A DNA stretch of 64,000 nt from the NCBI GenBank assembly GCA_001592805.2, contig CP051140.1, positions 3,411,501-3,475,500 on the forward strand, read 5' to 3'. The notes below the pieces were generated by a model. The model was not told the origin of the DNA, did no database searches, and saw only the letters and a program-made list of their open reading frames with translations. The translations under genes and the position numbers were made by a program. This DNA comes from Peltaster fructicola (lineage: Eukaryota > Ascomycota > Dothideomycetes). Below, in pieces: positions 10,688-22,281 of this stretch (the first letter of the stretch is position 1; every line of letters starts with the position of its first letter).

Positions 10688-13600
10688 CTATTTCACGATC
10701 TTGCAGATGAGGTCGGCGCTGTCCACCGAGTCGCCTTCCTTGACGGAAAGAGAAGCGATCTTGCCTGAGTGTGGCGCGGAGATAACCATTTCCTAGTAAG
10801 ACGTTAGCATATCGCAATGTCACAATCGTCTCGAACTCACCATCTTCATGGCACTCAACACACCGAGTGGCGTTCCTTTCGTCACGTCACTGCCATCCTT
10901 GACACGGATCTCGACAACAACACCACTCATTGGTGCACCGACCTGGCTGCTGTCGCTGGCGTCTGCCTTTGGACGGCTCTTGTTCTCGACTGCTGCATGC
11001 TTGTCGTCAACTGTAACCTGTCGGACTTCACCGTTGATCTCGTAGAAGACTTCACGCTGGCCAGTCTGCTCGCTCAATGGGCCGACCGCTAGGAGCTTCA
11101 AGATCAGCACCTTACCCTTCTCAAGCTCGACGCTGAACTCTTCTCCGATCTCTGGCTTGTTGAGGAAGAACTTTGTTGGCAGAACTGACAGGTCGCCGTA
11201 CTTCTGCGTGAACTTCTTGTAGTCCTCGAAGACCTTAGGGTACATGGCGTAGGATGCCACGTCGGTCTCGGAGCAACCACCATACGCCTCCTTCAGCTTC
11301 TTGCGGATAGCGTCGAAGTCCAATGGCTCGAGGTAGAGACCTGGTCGCTTGTCCATCTTTCGTCGATCGCGCAGAGCATGTGATCGGAGTGGCTCTGGGA
11401 ATCCGCCGTATGGTTGACCCATAAGACCCTCAAAGAATTCCAAGACCGATGATGGGAAGTCCAACTGCTCAGCCTTGGCCAGCACATCGTCGTAGCTCAA
11501 TCCGTTTGAGACCATGAACTGAGCCAGGTCACCCACGACCTTGGAGGTAGGTGTGACCTTGACAATGTCTCCGAGGAGATCGTTGGCCTGCTCATATGCC
11601 TTCTTGGTCTGAGCCCATTGAGCTCCAAGACCCTGCTGGGAAGCTTGGAAGATCAAGTTAGTGAGCTGTCCTCCAGGAATTTCATGCTCATAGACTTCAG
11701 GATCGGGACCAGTCAGACCAGCCTCAAATGGCGAGTAGACCAGACGAAGCTGTGCCCAGTAGGAGTCGAGAACACGCACGTTGTGAGAGTCAAGACCAGT
11801 GTCGAACTCAGTGCCCTGCAGGGATGCTAGGATAGCACCAATGCTTGGCTGTGAGGTCATACCAGACATGCTGTCGGTTGCAGCATCGACTGCGTCAGCA
11901 CCAGCCTGGGCGCAAGCAATCATGGAGGCAACTCCAGTACCGGCAGAGTCGTGAGTGTGGACATGGATTGGCATGTCTGGGTATTTCTTCCTCAACGAGC
12001 CGACCAGAAGTGTTGCTGCCTGAGGCTTCAGAACACCAGCCATGTCCTTGATACCAAGAACGTGTGCACCCATGCCGACGATCTTCTCCGCAAGATTGAG
12101 GTAGTACTCCAAGTTGTACTTCTTCGATGGGTTCAACACTATTATTGTCAGCGCCTGGCTTGCACTACACATTGCACTTACTGTCACCGGAGTAGCACAG
12201 AACTCCCTCTGCAACACCACCTGCCTTGATGACTGCCTTGATACCAACCTCGAGCTGCGCAGTGTCGTTCAATGCATCAAAGACACGGAAGATGTCCATA
12301 CCTGCCTTCTTTGCCTGTTCACAGAAGTGGTAGATGGCATTGTCTGGCAAGGATGAGTATGCTACACCGTTAGCACCACGGAGCAACATCTGGAAAGGAA
12401 TGTTTGGAACCAGCTTGCGCATCTTTCGAAGTCGGTCCCATGGGTCCTCGTACAAGAAACGCATGGCAACATCAAAGGTTGCACCACCCCAGCACTCAAG
12501 AGCCCAGGCGTTGCTGAGAGCATAGCTGGTCTCCTTGGCAATGTTAAGGAGATCGACAGTTCGCACTCTTGTCGCGAGCAACGACTGATGTGCATCACGC
12601 CAAGTGGTATCCATGATCAAGCAACCCTTGTTCGCACGTACTGCTTTTGCAAAGGCTTCTGGGCCCTTCTCGACAAGGATGTTTCGCCATCCCTTGGTGC
12701 ATGGCACATTGATGTCAATTGGCTTGCCGTGATCGGTGATAGTTGGGTAAATGATGTCGCCCTTGAACTTGGATTCTCCAATCTGGCCCTTGATCTGACT
12801 ACCGTTGACAGCCAGGTCTCCGAGGTAGGAGAGCAGCTTCTGAGCACGATTGCCGCTGCCGACAAGGTTGAAGAGCTCTGGAGTGTCGTCAATGAATGTG
12901 GTCCAGCAGTTACCGTCGATGAAGGTCGGGTGGGTGAGGAGAGATGCAAGGAAAGGAATGTTGGTCTTCACTCCACGAATACGGAACTCAACAAGAGCTC
13001 TCAGCATCTTTCGTCGCACAATCTCATATGTGGATCCTCTGCAGGACTGAATCTGTCAGTGATTGCTCGAACGACTTCAGCAAACTTACACATTTGACCA
13101 GCATACTATCGTAGTGAGGAGTGATGACAGCGCCTGCGAAACCGTTTCCTCCGTCTATGAGTGTTAGCATCACTGCAACCACCAACAAAACGACTCACCA
13201 AGTCTGACACCGTTACCACCAGCAGAGCGGTAGACCTCGATCTTTCCAGTATCTGGCTTGAACCCTTGTGCTGGGTCTTCAGTTGTGATACGGCACTGGA
13301 AGGCGAAACCGCGAGTCGAGATACGGTCTTGGGTAAGACCAAGCTGCTCAAGTGAAGCACCTGCAGCAATCTGAATCTGAGCTGCTACAATATCGATTCC
13401 AGTGATCTCCTCAGTGATCGTATGCTCGACCTGAATACGTGGGTTGATCTCGATGAAGTAGTGGCGGTTCTGTTGATCAACCAAGAACTCAGCAGTACCA
13501 GCATTGCGGTAGCTGACCGACTTGGCGAGCTTGACAGCATCTGCCAGAATAGCGTCTCGAGTCTCCTGTGGCAGATCCTTTGCTGGTGCAAGTTCAACGA

Positions 13601-14444
13601 CCTTCTGGTGTCTTCGCTGCACAGAGCAGTCACGCTCGTACAAGTGGACGACATTGCCGTAGCTGTCTCCAAGAAGCTGGACTTCAATGTGCTTTGGTCT
13701 GTACAGGAATCGCTCGACGAAGACAGTGCCGTTGCCGAAAGCTGACTTGGCCTCGGATGTGGCTCGCTCAAAGCTGTCCTTGAGCTCTTCCTGCTTCCAG
13801 ACCACACGCATACCACGTCCACCACCTCCGAAGGCAGCCTTAATGATGATTGGGAAGCCGTGCTCGTCAGTGAAGCTCTTGACCTCCTCGTATTTGGCAA
13901 CGGGACCTGGGGTACCTGGCACACATGGCACATTGCACTTCTGAGCAAGCTCACGTGCCGAGACCTTGTCTCCCAAGCTGTTGATTGTCTCTGGTGTTGG
14001 GCCAACCCAAATGATGCCAGCCTCTTCCACCTTCTTTGCGAACTCGTAGTTCTCAGACAGGAACCCATATCCTGGATGAATCAGGTCAACGCCGTGCTCC
14101 TTTGCAATTTTGATGATCTCGTCTCCTGCGAGATAAGCCTCAACTGGTCGGTATTGTCCACGCTTTCCGATCACATATGCCTCGTCAGCCTTCTGACGGT
14201 GCATACCCAGACGATCTTCATGACTGTAGACAGCTACGGTATGTAAAGACAGCTCGTGTGCTGTACGGAAGATTCTGATTGGGATCTCACCACGGTTGGC
14301 GACGAGGATCTTCTTGAGCTGCATGATTGTGCTGTTTGCACGCAGACGCTGGTGGACAGTGTTGGCTTGGTGGTGAGTGTCGCCATGCTGATCTGGCGTG
14401 CCAAAGTCGTGTGTGCCATTGGCACTGGCTGAGGTGTCAGTCAT
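10688..14444 (-). CDS. PYC1: Pyruvate carboxylase
   Basis: Pyruvate carboxylase makes oxaloacetate from pyruvate and bicarbonate with ATP and biotin, feeding the TCA cycle, gluconeogenesis and aspartate synthesis; in fungi it is usually cytosolic. Five exons join in phase: 14444-13199, 13154-13090, 13046-12182, 12138-10841 and 10792-10688, giving 1192 residues. Introns are only 43-48 bp. Domain order is biotin carboxylase (from [12 protein letters not shown], with glycine-rich [10 protein letters not shown] and the [11 protein letters not shown] segment), carboxyltransferase TIM barrel ([15 protein letters not shown], with LRGANGVAY), PYC/OADA domain, and C-terminal biotinyl domain. The last intron falls immediately after the biotin-accepting AMKM motif (Lys about 1157). 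No mitochondrial presequence is evident, which fits a cytosolic enzyme. Confidence 0.95.
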
Positions 14445-15282
14445 GCTGGGCTATCTCACAGCTTGGTGAGCAAGAAGCTCAATTCCTCGAGATAGCTTAG
14501 GAGGTTGGGCCAGCTACAAGGCGGGAGTGGAGAGGTTGTAAGAAGTGGAAACCAAGGTCGGGTAGAAGGGGAGGTACAGTATCACAGGCAACACGTAGAA
14601 GATACTTCTCCGTTCAGGCACCTGTGGTTGACCAAAAACAATCTCTCAGCAGAAACCCCTCGGACTGCGAAGCTCCAAACACATGCTACCAATGGTGACG
14701 CCGGTAGCTTTTTAGACATCATAGCACGTCCCAATGGCCCATGGCTTTTCCCCCACCTCATCTCACCACTACTACTAAACAGCGACACATTGAATCACCG
14801 GCCGAGGGAGAGACCACGATAAGGAAGCTTAGAGGGGATGCGGCAACTTGGCTAATGTCGGAAAGACGAGTAAACCTTCTGATTATCTGCTTCCTATCTC
14901 TACCGCATCAAGCTTTTGTAATTCTGCTTTGTACGTACCAGTTTCAAGCATGCAGATAGGTCAGGGAAAAACAAAACACTGTTCTGATACACCTGAGGTT
15001 ATAGCTATCTTCAGGTCGTCCTCCTCCACCACCAGCCATGGTGGATGCACTCTCACTACTGTACAGCATACTCGATCATTGTTCTCAGTGTTGTCCATGC
15101 TCTTACACCGCTCAGAGGAGCGCCGAAGTCAAGATGTCCCCTCACGAGTAATGAGGCTTGCCTTGCGTTCCGGTGCCTGTTCGTCCCTCCTAGCGCATAT
15201 GATCATCGTACCCTGGATGGACCGAGGGACCTTGATGTCCTGTGTGTATACATAATCCTACATCGTTGAAGCCTTGCTCTTT
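14445..15282. other. Intergenic: PYC promoter and CHC1 3' end
   Basis: The 838 bp upstream of pyruvate carboxylase and downstream of clathrin heavy chain show no supported gene on either strand. Short frames of about 70-135 codons lack conserved features. The stretch is expected to contain the PYC promoter and leader and the CHC1 3' end. Confidence 0.5.
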
Positions 15283-18200
15283 CTAGAATTGCCTGTAGCC
15301 AGTAGGCTGTGGCACGAAACCGTTGGTCTGCTGGATAGGTCCTTGCGTGAGGAGAAGTCGAGACTGTCCGAGGATTGGTCCAGTATCCTCATCTTTCCTA
15401 TCCGTTACTTCACGTGCCTTCCGTTCTTCGTTGTCTCTGCGCAGCTGGTCAATGGTCGATGCTTGCTGTGACATGTAGTTGATCATGAATGGCATGGTAA
15501 AGTCGGTAAGCCCATGTCGCCATGACAGCTCCATGACTGTGTGAAGAGGGATGAGGTCGTAGCAGGCGTAGAGCATACCGACGTAGCACTCCTTGCTGCC
15601 GATGTCAACAAACTGGTGATGTGTTAGTATACGTTAACCATTGCATATTGGTACTTACGTAGTTGAGCAGCTCCTCCACAACCTCTGTCTTGCTTGACAT
15701 GGCTGCAGTCTCAATGGCATCCTTGTACAGCTTGTCTTGCTTTGACAGGGCAATAGACTTATCCCATCTCTTGTTCTTGCGGTAAATGCTGGCAGCAATC
15801 TGTCGGAAGAACACCAACTCGTGCTTCTCCAATCGCTGTGCGAGAGCCACGGCTTCGTAATTGTCGTAGTTCTCGACACTGTCGCGAAGTGTCTTGTGGT
15901 CCTCCTCTTCGATCAGCAAGTCGTTGATGGCATCGTTGACTGCGCGCTTGTTCTGGGACTGGACATTGAGCAAGAATGGCTTGATCATTGGGATGTTGTC
16001 GGACTTCTCGAACATGCGCACCACACGGTTGACATCAATGCGTGGTGTCAATACCTGCAGCAGATCGGTGAGCAAAGATGGCTGCTCCTGCAAGTAGAAG
16101 TTGAGTGCGCGGTAGTAGATCTCCAGATTGGCAACCTTGACGCAAGTCTCCTTGAAGGTGTTGTGCTCCCATGCATCTGCAGCACGCTCCATCATAGCCA
16201 GTGCGGCGTTGTCGTACTCATCGTAGTGAGCATACAAGAAGACCAACTCTGGCCAGAGATGTGCTTCCTCACAAGCGCGAATCATCTTTGGGATGTTGAT
16301 ACGACCCCAGAAGATACGAAGATGCTCCATCACGCGTTCTGGGTGGTACTTGCTGAGAGCAACACCAAGCGAAGTGAACAGACCCATGTGAGCTCTCTCA
16401 AGTCCAAGACCTGCTTCGAGCAGGGCAATGAGCTCGTCGAAGTAGCCATTGCGCTCGTATTGCCGTTCAAGGTCGGCCAACTCCTCCGCGTGAACAATGA
16501 GATTAAGACCGCAAATTTGAGCAAGCCGGAATTCCTTCTTGGCCACACATGCCTCGTTGACTTGCTTCCACACCTTGACACTGTTGGCCTTGCGTGCACA
16601 CTCAACCGCACCTTGGTAGTCATTGAGATGCACAAGTGTGGTGGACAACTTGGCCCAGTTGGAAATGGAAGAGTAGAAGATCTTGGCTGCCTCGTGGAAG
16701 CCCTCTGCATATGCCTTGTCACCAGACTCTTCAATGTTGGCGACATTTGTACCACGCAAGAACTCCTCAAGCTCTGGCAATTGGTTGGTGCGGGCGTAGC
16801 AGAATGCTAGTGCAGTGTCGATCGGTGGCTCACGTAGAGTCTTTCGTGCCATGCGCAAGAACTTGATGAGATCGTCATCCTTTCCGGCGTGAGTGGCGAC
16901 CTCGATGACCTCGTTGTAGTTCGATGGATTTTGTGCCTTGATGTAGGACTCAATCGAGTCAGACACACGCAGACCATCGAGCTGCGCCTTTGCGACCTTG
17001 CTCCACACATCTGGCAGCTCAACCTGCTCAGCATATTCCTGAGCACGATCGATGCTGACAACATGGTCGACAAGGACATCCGTGGCAGCAGCATGGTTTC
17101 CATCCTTCTTGTAGATGAGGAAGGCCTCCTCGAACATACCAACCTCGATACATTGCTGGGCAATGTCGTCAGGACTGTAGTTGTTGAGCTGTTGGATGTA
17201 GTTTGCAACACGTCCGCGATCAGACTTTGCAGCTGTGAGCATAAGCAGGTTCTGCAAGTTGGCGTTGTCGCTGAACGTGGACGGCTCGAGGACGATCTTC
17301 TCAAGCAATTCTATGAGCTCAACAGGCATGTCTGCATCAATGAATGCCTTGACTGCAATGGAGACTTGCTCTGGATTGGAGGACTCTGGCACTGCCGTAG
17401 AAATGACCTGATCGACAAGGGAACGACGGTGGATGTTGTTCTCCGAAAGGACATACTCCCAGATCTCTGGATCGGCGCGGTCAAGCAGGTATCGTGCCTG
17501 AGCGCGAAACATCGAGTTCTCGTTGGTTATGCTGATCAACTCGAGATCATTCTGACCCTTGCTATAAGCGATGAATGCGAGATTGGGATCTCGCTTCTCG
17601 CAGTACTTTCCGACAGTGAGGGTGTCGTACTGGTCGTTCTCCTTCAAGAACTTCTCTGGATTGTTGTTGGAGTCAATGTAGATCTTGGCAAGCGCATTGT
17701 ACACTGCTTGTTGCTGGTTACCCTGTGCGAGTGTCTGCTCCAGGAATGGCAGTAGAAGCTTCAGTCGATTGCGAGATTCGACCTCCTGAACAAGCTCGTC
17801 AATCGGCACGCTCTGTGGTGGAACGGAAGCAAGCATTTTCTTGATGCTGTCCTCGTCACAATCGACATCGAGGAGACCACCAATGACTCCCGGGGTTCGT
17901 GCTGGATTGACTCGCTGCACGTAGGTTTCGATCGAAGCGAATTGCTGGTTCTTGTACAAGTACAGCACGAGATCGTGCACAAAGTTGAATCGGTCGCAGA
18001 CGATGATCAGCGGCAACTGCTCGGTAAGACGCTGCTCCTTCAAGAAGTTCTTCACCTTCTCAGGATCGTAGAAGTTAGACTCTCGGCAGACTCGCTCAAC
18101 CTCTTGGAGTTGACCCATCTTTGTGGCTGCTTCGATGTACTTGAAGGTGACGTCCTTGTCCTCAGCGATGGCGACAATGCTACCCAAGAAGAAGTAAAGG

Positions 18201-20385
18201 CCTTCTGCGGTTCTGTACTTCTCGAGGATCTCGATGATTCGGTTCGGGTTGAACAGATCTGAGTACTTCTTTGCGATGTTGATCATGACCTGCAAATTCT
18301 GTCGGATGTTCACCTTGAGCATATCATCAAGGCACTCGAGTGCGAGCTCGACTGTCAAGCGACCAAAGTAGTTCAACAAGAACTCCTCAGGGATCTTGTC
18401 AGTTTGAACAATACATCGTTTGATGTCTGCTGGGTTCTCGTAGTGCTCAAGCGCTCGTGTGAGAAGGCCGGCATTCTCACAGAGCTGTGCAACACGCTGC
18501 TTGTCGTAGTATGAAAACATCTCGTTACCAAGGATTGCATCAGCAACTTGTGGTGCATTCATCAAGTTCATCTCCAGAAGTCGTGTTTGAAGATGTCCCT
18601 GCTCCGGCTTATTGGCGGAGAGCACATCCAACAAGAAAGCTGTGGCTTGCTGAATCATGCCCTGAGCTTGGAAGATGTCGACAGTCCTCTCGATATCGAT
18701 AAGACCTGCATCCTGCTTTGCGAGAGAAGTTGCAAACTCAGCACCCTTGTCTGGGGAGACTCTCACGATGTGCTGCAGCAGTGAGTTGAAGTCAGGTGTG
18801 TAGCCAACAGACTGTGAGTATGGCAAGATCGCATCGAATTGACCAGACTCAGCCATTGCTGCAATCACCTTCTGCGATGCACCGGCTTCCTGGTAGATGC
18901 GCTGTGCAAGAGCTGGGTCTTGAGCGCGAACCAGATCACCGAGCTGCTCAGAGCAGCCAAGCTTACCCTCGCCCATCCACTTCTCCAGCAGATGCTTGCG
19001 GTTCTGCTGTAGCACAGGTCGAGCAAGCTCAAGCGTCTCATGCTGGTTCAGCTTGCCCTTGTCGAGAAGGATACCAAAGTACTGCAGGATGATCGAAAGA
19101 CCTTGCTGTGGCTGAGGAAGTGCCTTGAAACGCTCAATGGTCTGAGGTGTGCGCAGAAAGCCATTTGGTGAGTTGGCAGCAGTCTTTGCAGCTTGCTGAT
19201 AGTCACCGACTGTCAATAACTGGTCGAATCGCTGCTGATACAAGTTGTCTGCACCTGGAAGGCCTGCCCGTGACGCCAGCTTGTAGGCAAGCTCTGCATT
19301 CTCCGGATTCTGCAGGAGGTATGGAATGATTGTGTTGTCGTCAACGCTGACAGACAAAACTTGTCCCTTGCGGTTGACACCCACAATACCTGACGATGTC
19401 GAGTCGCCGGCTGTCGTGAAGATCGTCTCGCTTGAGATACGGTTCATGAAGATCGTGGTACCAGTCTCGAGGTCGTACAAGTGAATGAAGCCATACTTCG
19501 TGACAAGGTAGATAACCTTGTATTTCTGAGAGACCTGCATGGCGACTGGGAAGTCGTTGACAGCCTCTGCAGGAAAGTAGATATCCACATTACGCTTCTG
19601 GAACGTAGGGTTTGGTGCCTGATGGTCAACCTCAATGATGTGAAGCTTTGCGCCAGTGGCCGAACGGTTGGCAAATGTGAACAGCTTGGTATCGGCAGGC
19701 GCATCATCAAGGCGGAGTGTGCCGAATGCTGCTGCATGACCCTCGATAGCCTGAGAGATACCGCGATCCCTGGAGTATAGTTGCATACTGCCTGCTACAC
19801 GTCCTTCTTTCTGCGAGATGCCAACCACAACCATCCACTTCTCGTCGTCACTGACGCGGTAGTTGATGATCTGGTTGGCTGCAAGGCTTGCGTGTCGCTC
19901 GAACATTTTCTGAGGCGCGACTTGAGTGGCATCGAAAATGTTCCAGTGATACACAGCTGAATCTGTGACCATACCCAGTGACGTCTCGCTGAACCACTTC
20001 CAGAACACCACATCCTCTGTCATGGTCGTACTCTTCAGCTTTGCCTTTGCACCAAGGTCGAAGATTTGTAGTGTCTTTCCATTGGCCTTGAGCGCAATGA
20101 TTTCCTTGTTCCAGTGCATTATGGCGCTGTCGGCCTTGATCGGCCGCTTCATGACGCTGTTGCCATTCTTGAGATTGATGATGGAGACCTCGGGCGAGGG
20201 ATTCTGCTCGGTGGTTTGTCGAACGCAGACAAAGTTGTCAGATTCTAGTGTGCAGGTGTTGAAGCCTATGGACCCGGGCTGCCAACATATCAGTACGCGC
20301 ATACAACGCGATGCAGACTACTCACCGCGACGCCTACGGAGCCAAGCTGCAACAGCTCTGTGAATTTGATAGGTAGAGCCGCCAT
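15283..20385 (-). CDS. CHC1: Clathrin heavy chain
   Basis: Clathrin heavy chain forms the triskelion legs of coats on trans-Golgi and endocytic vesicles. Three exons join in phase: 20385-20326, 20278-15659 and 15612-15283, giving 1669 residues, close to the roughly 1650-1700 of the family. The first exon encodes MAALPIKFTELLQLGSVGVA, the start of the N-terminal beta-propeller. The propeller (to about residue 330) has family-typical stretches such as NVDIYFPAEAVNDFPVAMQ. Seven clathrin heavy-chain repeats follow. The C-terminal trimerisation end is QSRLLLTQGPIQ plus a Gln/Pro/Gly/Tyr tail. Introns are 47 and 46 bp. The gene is divergent from eIF3j, with 605 bp between the start codons. Confidence 0.96.
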
Positions 20386-20990
20386 GTTTCTTTCAGGTCA
20401 GAGCATGCATCTGCTCTCCTATTGTGAGATTATTGCGCAACCCGTCCTTCAGCGATGGAACGCGGCGGAGCTGGCTTGATGCTTTTGCTCGCTGTAATTA
20501 GAGACTAAACGAAGGAAATGAAGTCGTGATGTTTGCGTGTAGAGGGTGTTGATGTGTGATTGTGTCAAAAGGAGCTCTATTTTGTGTCGTGACGAAACAC
20601 AGCTGTCCATGCGTAGTTAGTGCCTGAGGCCACAGCACGTGCCAGAAATAACTGCATGCACGGAAGCTGCGTTCTCTGTAATCCCCGCGCTGGGTCATCA
20701 AAGCCGCCGCATTTTCGTCGTCATTGTCACTGGGACTGATCCGCATCTAATTTCAACTGATTGTTAGCAAATTTGATACGCTCTTCCAACACTTCGACAC
20801 CCTATCAGCGAGCACTCATAGATCACGCGTGGTCGTACAAATCCCTTTGACAGCCTCGAAACCCAGCTTGCTGCCCGACCCACTGCTCGAATCGCGCTTT
20901 ATCGCGTGTGACTCAGCCTTGCATCGCACCCGAAGTTGGAATATAAGCACCTCCGGCGCACTTTCGCACTTGTCGATCACAACCACAATC
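20386..20990. other. Shared promoter region CHC1 / eIF3j
   Basis: Head-to-head interval of 605 bp between the clathrin heavy chain (minus) and eIF3j (plus) start codons. No coding signal is supported. An AT-rich ATATAAG stretch lies about 50 bp upstream of the eIF3j ATG and could be a weak TATA-like element; I did not find a clear counterpart for CHC1. Confidence 0.45.
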
Positions 20991-21865
20991 ATGGCGCCCT
21001 CCAAAGCACGCGAGTCCTGGGACGAAGACGACTCTGACAGCACTCCACCATCCTCTCCACCTGTGATCGCACGACGTGGCAGATTTGATGACGAAGAGGA
21101 AGATGACGTCCTTGACTCCTGGGATGCCGCTGAGGACAGCGAAGTCGAGCGCGAGAAGGCCAAGAAGGCTGCTGAAGCAAAAGCTAAGGCTGAAGCAGAG
21201 GCCAAGGCCAGTCACAAGAGCAAGTCGCAGCGCATCGAAGAGCGACGACAAGAGAATTTGCGTCGCCGACAGGAAGAGGACGACTCAAGTGATGAGGAGG
21301 AGACAGAGGCAGAGCGACGAGCACGTATGCGTGAGCAAGAAAAGCAAGCAGATCTGGCGAACGCTGAGGATCTCTTCGGAGGTGTGGGTGGTGTGCCAGC
21401 CAGCAGAGGCGCAGTACGACCTGTTACGATCCTGGAAGGCGAGGACCCTACATCTGCCATCGATCTGTCAAGTATGAAGCTCTTCACTCCTACCACCACA
21501 GCACAATTCAGCAAGCTTCGCGAGACACTGGTTCCTCTGCTCACGGCCAACGCCAAGAAGGCACAATACTCTGCTTTCCTGCCGGAGTTCGTCAAGCAAA
21601 TCTCGAAGGACCTCACCAGCGAGCAAATCAAGAAGATTGCAAGCACTTTGACAGCCGTCAGCAACGAGAAGATGAAGGAGGAGAAGGCTGCCGAGAAAGG
21701 TGGCAAGAAGACAAAGGCTGCAAAGACCAAGACCTCTCTGAGTGCAGTCCGGGACATCAGCTCACGAGCAGATCTTACAGCTTACGATGATGGTCTTGAC
21801 GAGTGAGTTGCATCTATTGTCTTGCGTAGCTATACTAATTATCTCACAGCGGCGACTTCATGTGA
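20991..21865 (+). CDS. HCR1: Translation initiation factor eIF3 subunit j
   Basis: eIF3j is the loosely bound eIF3 subunit that helps place eIF3 on the 40S subunit and acts in ribosome recycling. Two exons, 20991-21802 and 21850-21865, give 275 residues; the 47-bp intron leaves a final exon of 16 nt encoding only DGDFM plus stop. Retaining the intron would end the protein five residues early, without the conserved acidic tail that eIF3j carries (DDGDFM-like). Also visible are the acidic, Trp-containing N terminus (ESWDEDDSD, DVLDSWDAAED), a Lys/Glu/Ala-rich helix (about 55-110), and a basic C-terminal half with KKTKAAKTKTSL. The start is the ATG of MAPSKARESWDEDD; the open frame extends upstream without similarity. 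Confidence 0.9.
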
Positions 21866-22281
21866 GCCTCATACTCTATCCCTTCGACCGCAAAAGTTGC
21901 ACTCACGCTGCTTGCTCTTCGATTCAGGCGTTACAGCATCGACATTTTGGCATACAATGGTTGTTTTAATTGATTCGATGGTCCAGGGAGGCACTGCCCA
22001 ATCGGCACCCATAGGCATTCACGTTCGGACGTAGAGAGCACTGCGTTCCGGCACATAAACAGCACAAGCAATAAGCATTTCTCTATCTTGCTATCTCCAT
22101 GTTGCGTGTCACATAGATTGCGTGCATTGAATGTTGGCCCGTGCCGATCGAAGCGCGTACGACTCGCGACTTCATGATATGACCTCTCCACTTCACTTGT
22201 CTCGTATTGAATGCATCAATAAGACTATCCACAACGAGATGATGAGTAGCGTGACTACTCATCGACAACACTACCTGCAAA
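21866..22281. other. Intergenic, no gene seen
   Basis: About 416 bp between eIF3j and the DNA glycosylase gene, both on the plus strand. Short frames only. It should hold the eIF3j 3' end and the glycosylase promoter. Confidence 0.45.

Noticed and set aside
13385-14068. A 227-codon antisense-strand alternative frame inside pyruvate carboxylase exon 1
   Set aside because: It lies on the coding strand in another frame and is fully explained by the biotin carboxylase domain.
15821-16810. Long plus-strand frames opposite clathrin heavy chain (also 16889-17755)
   Set aside because: Complement of a highly conserved coding sequence with few stops; no independent domain.
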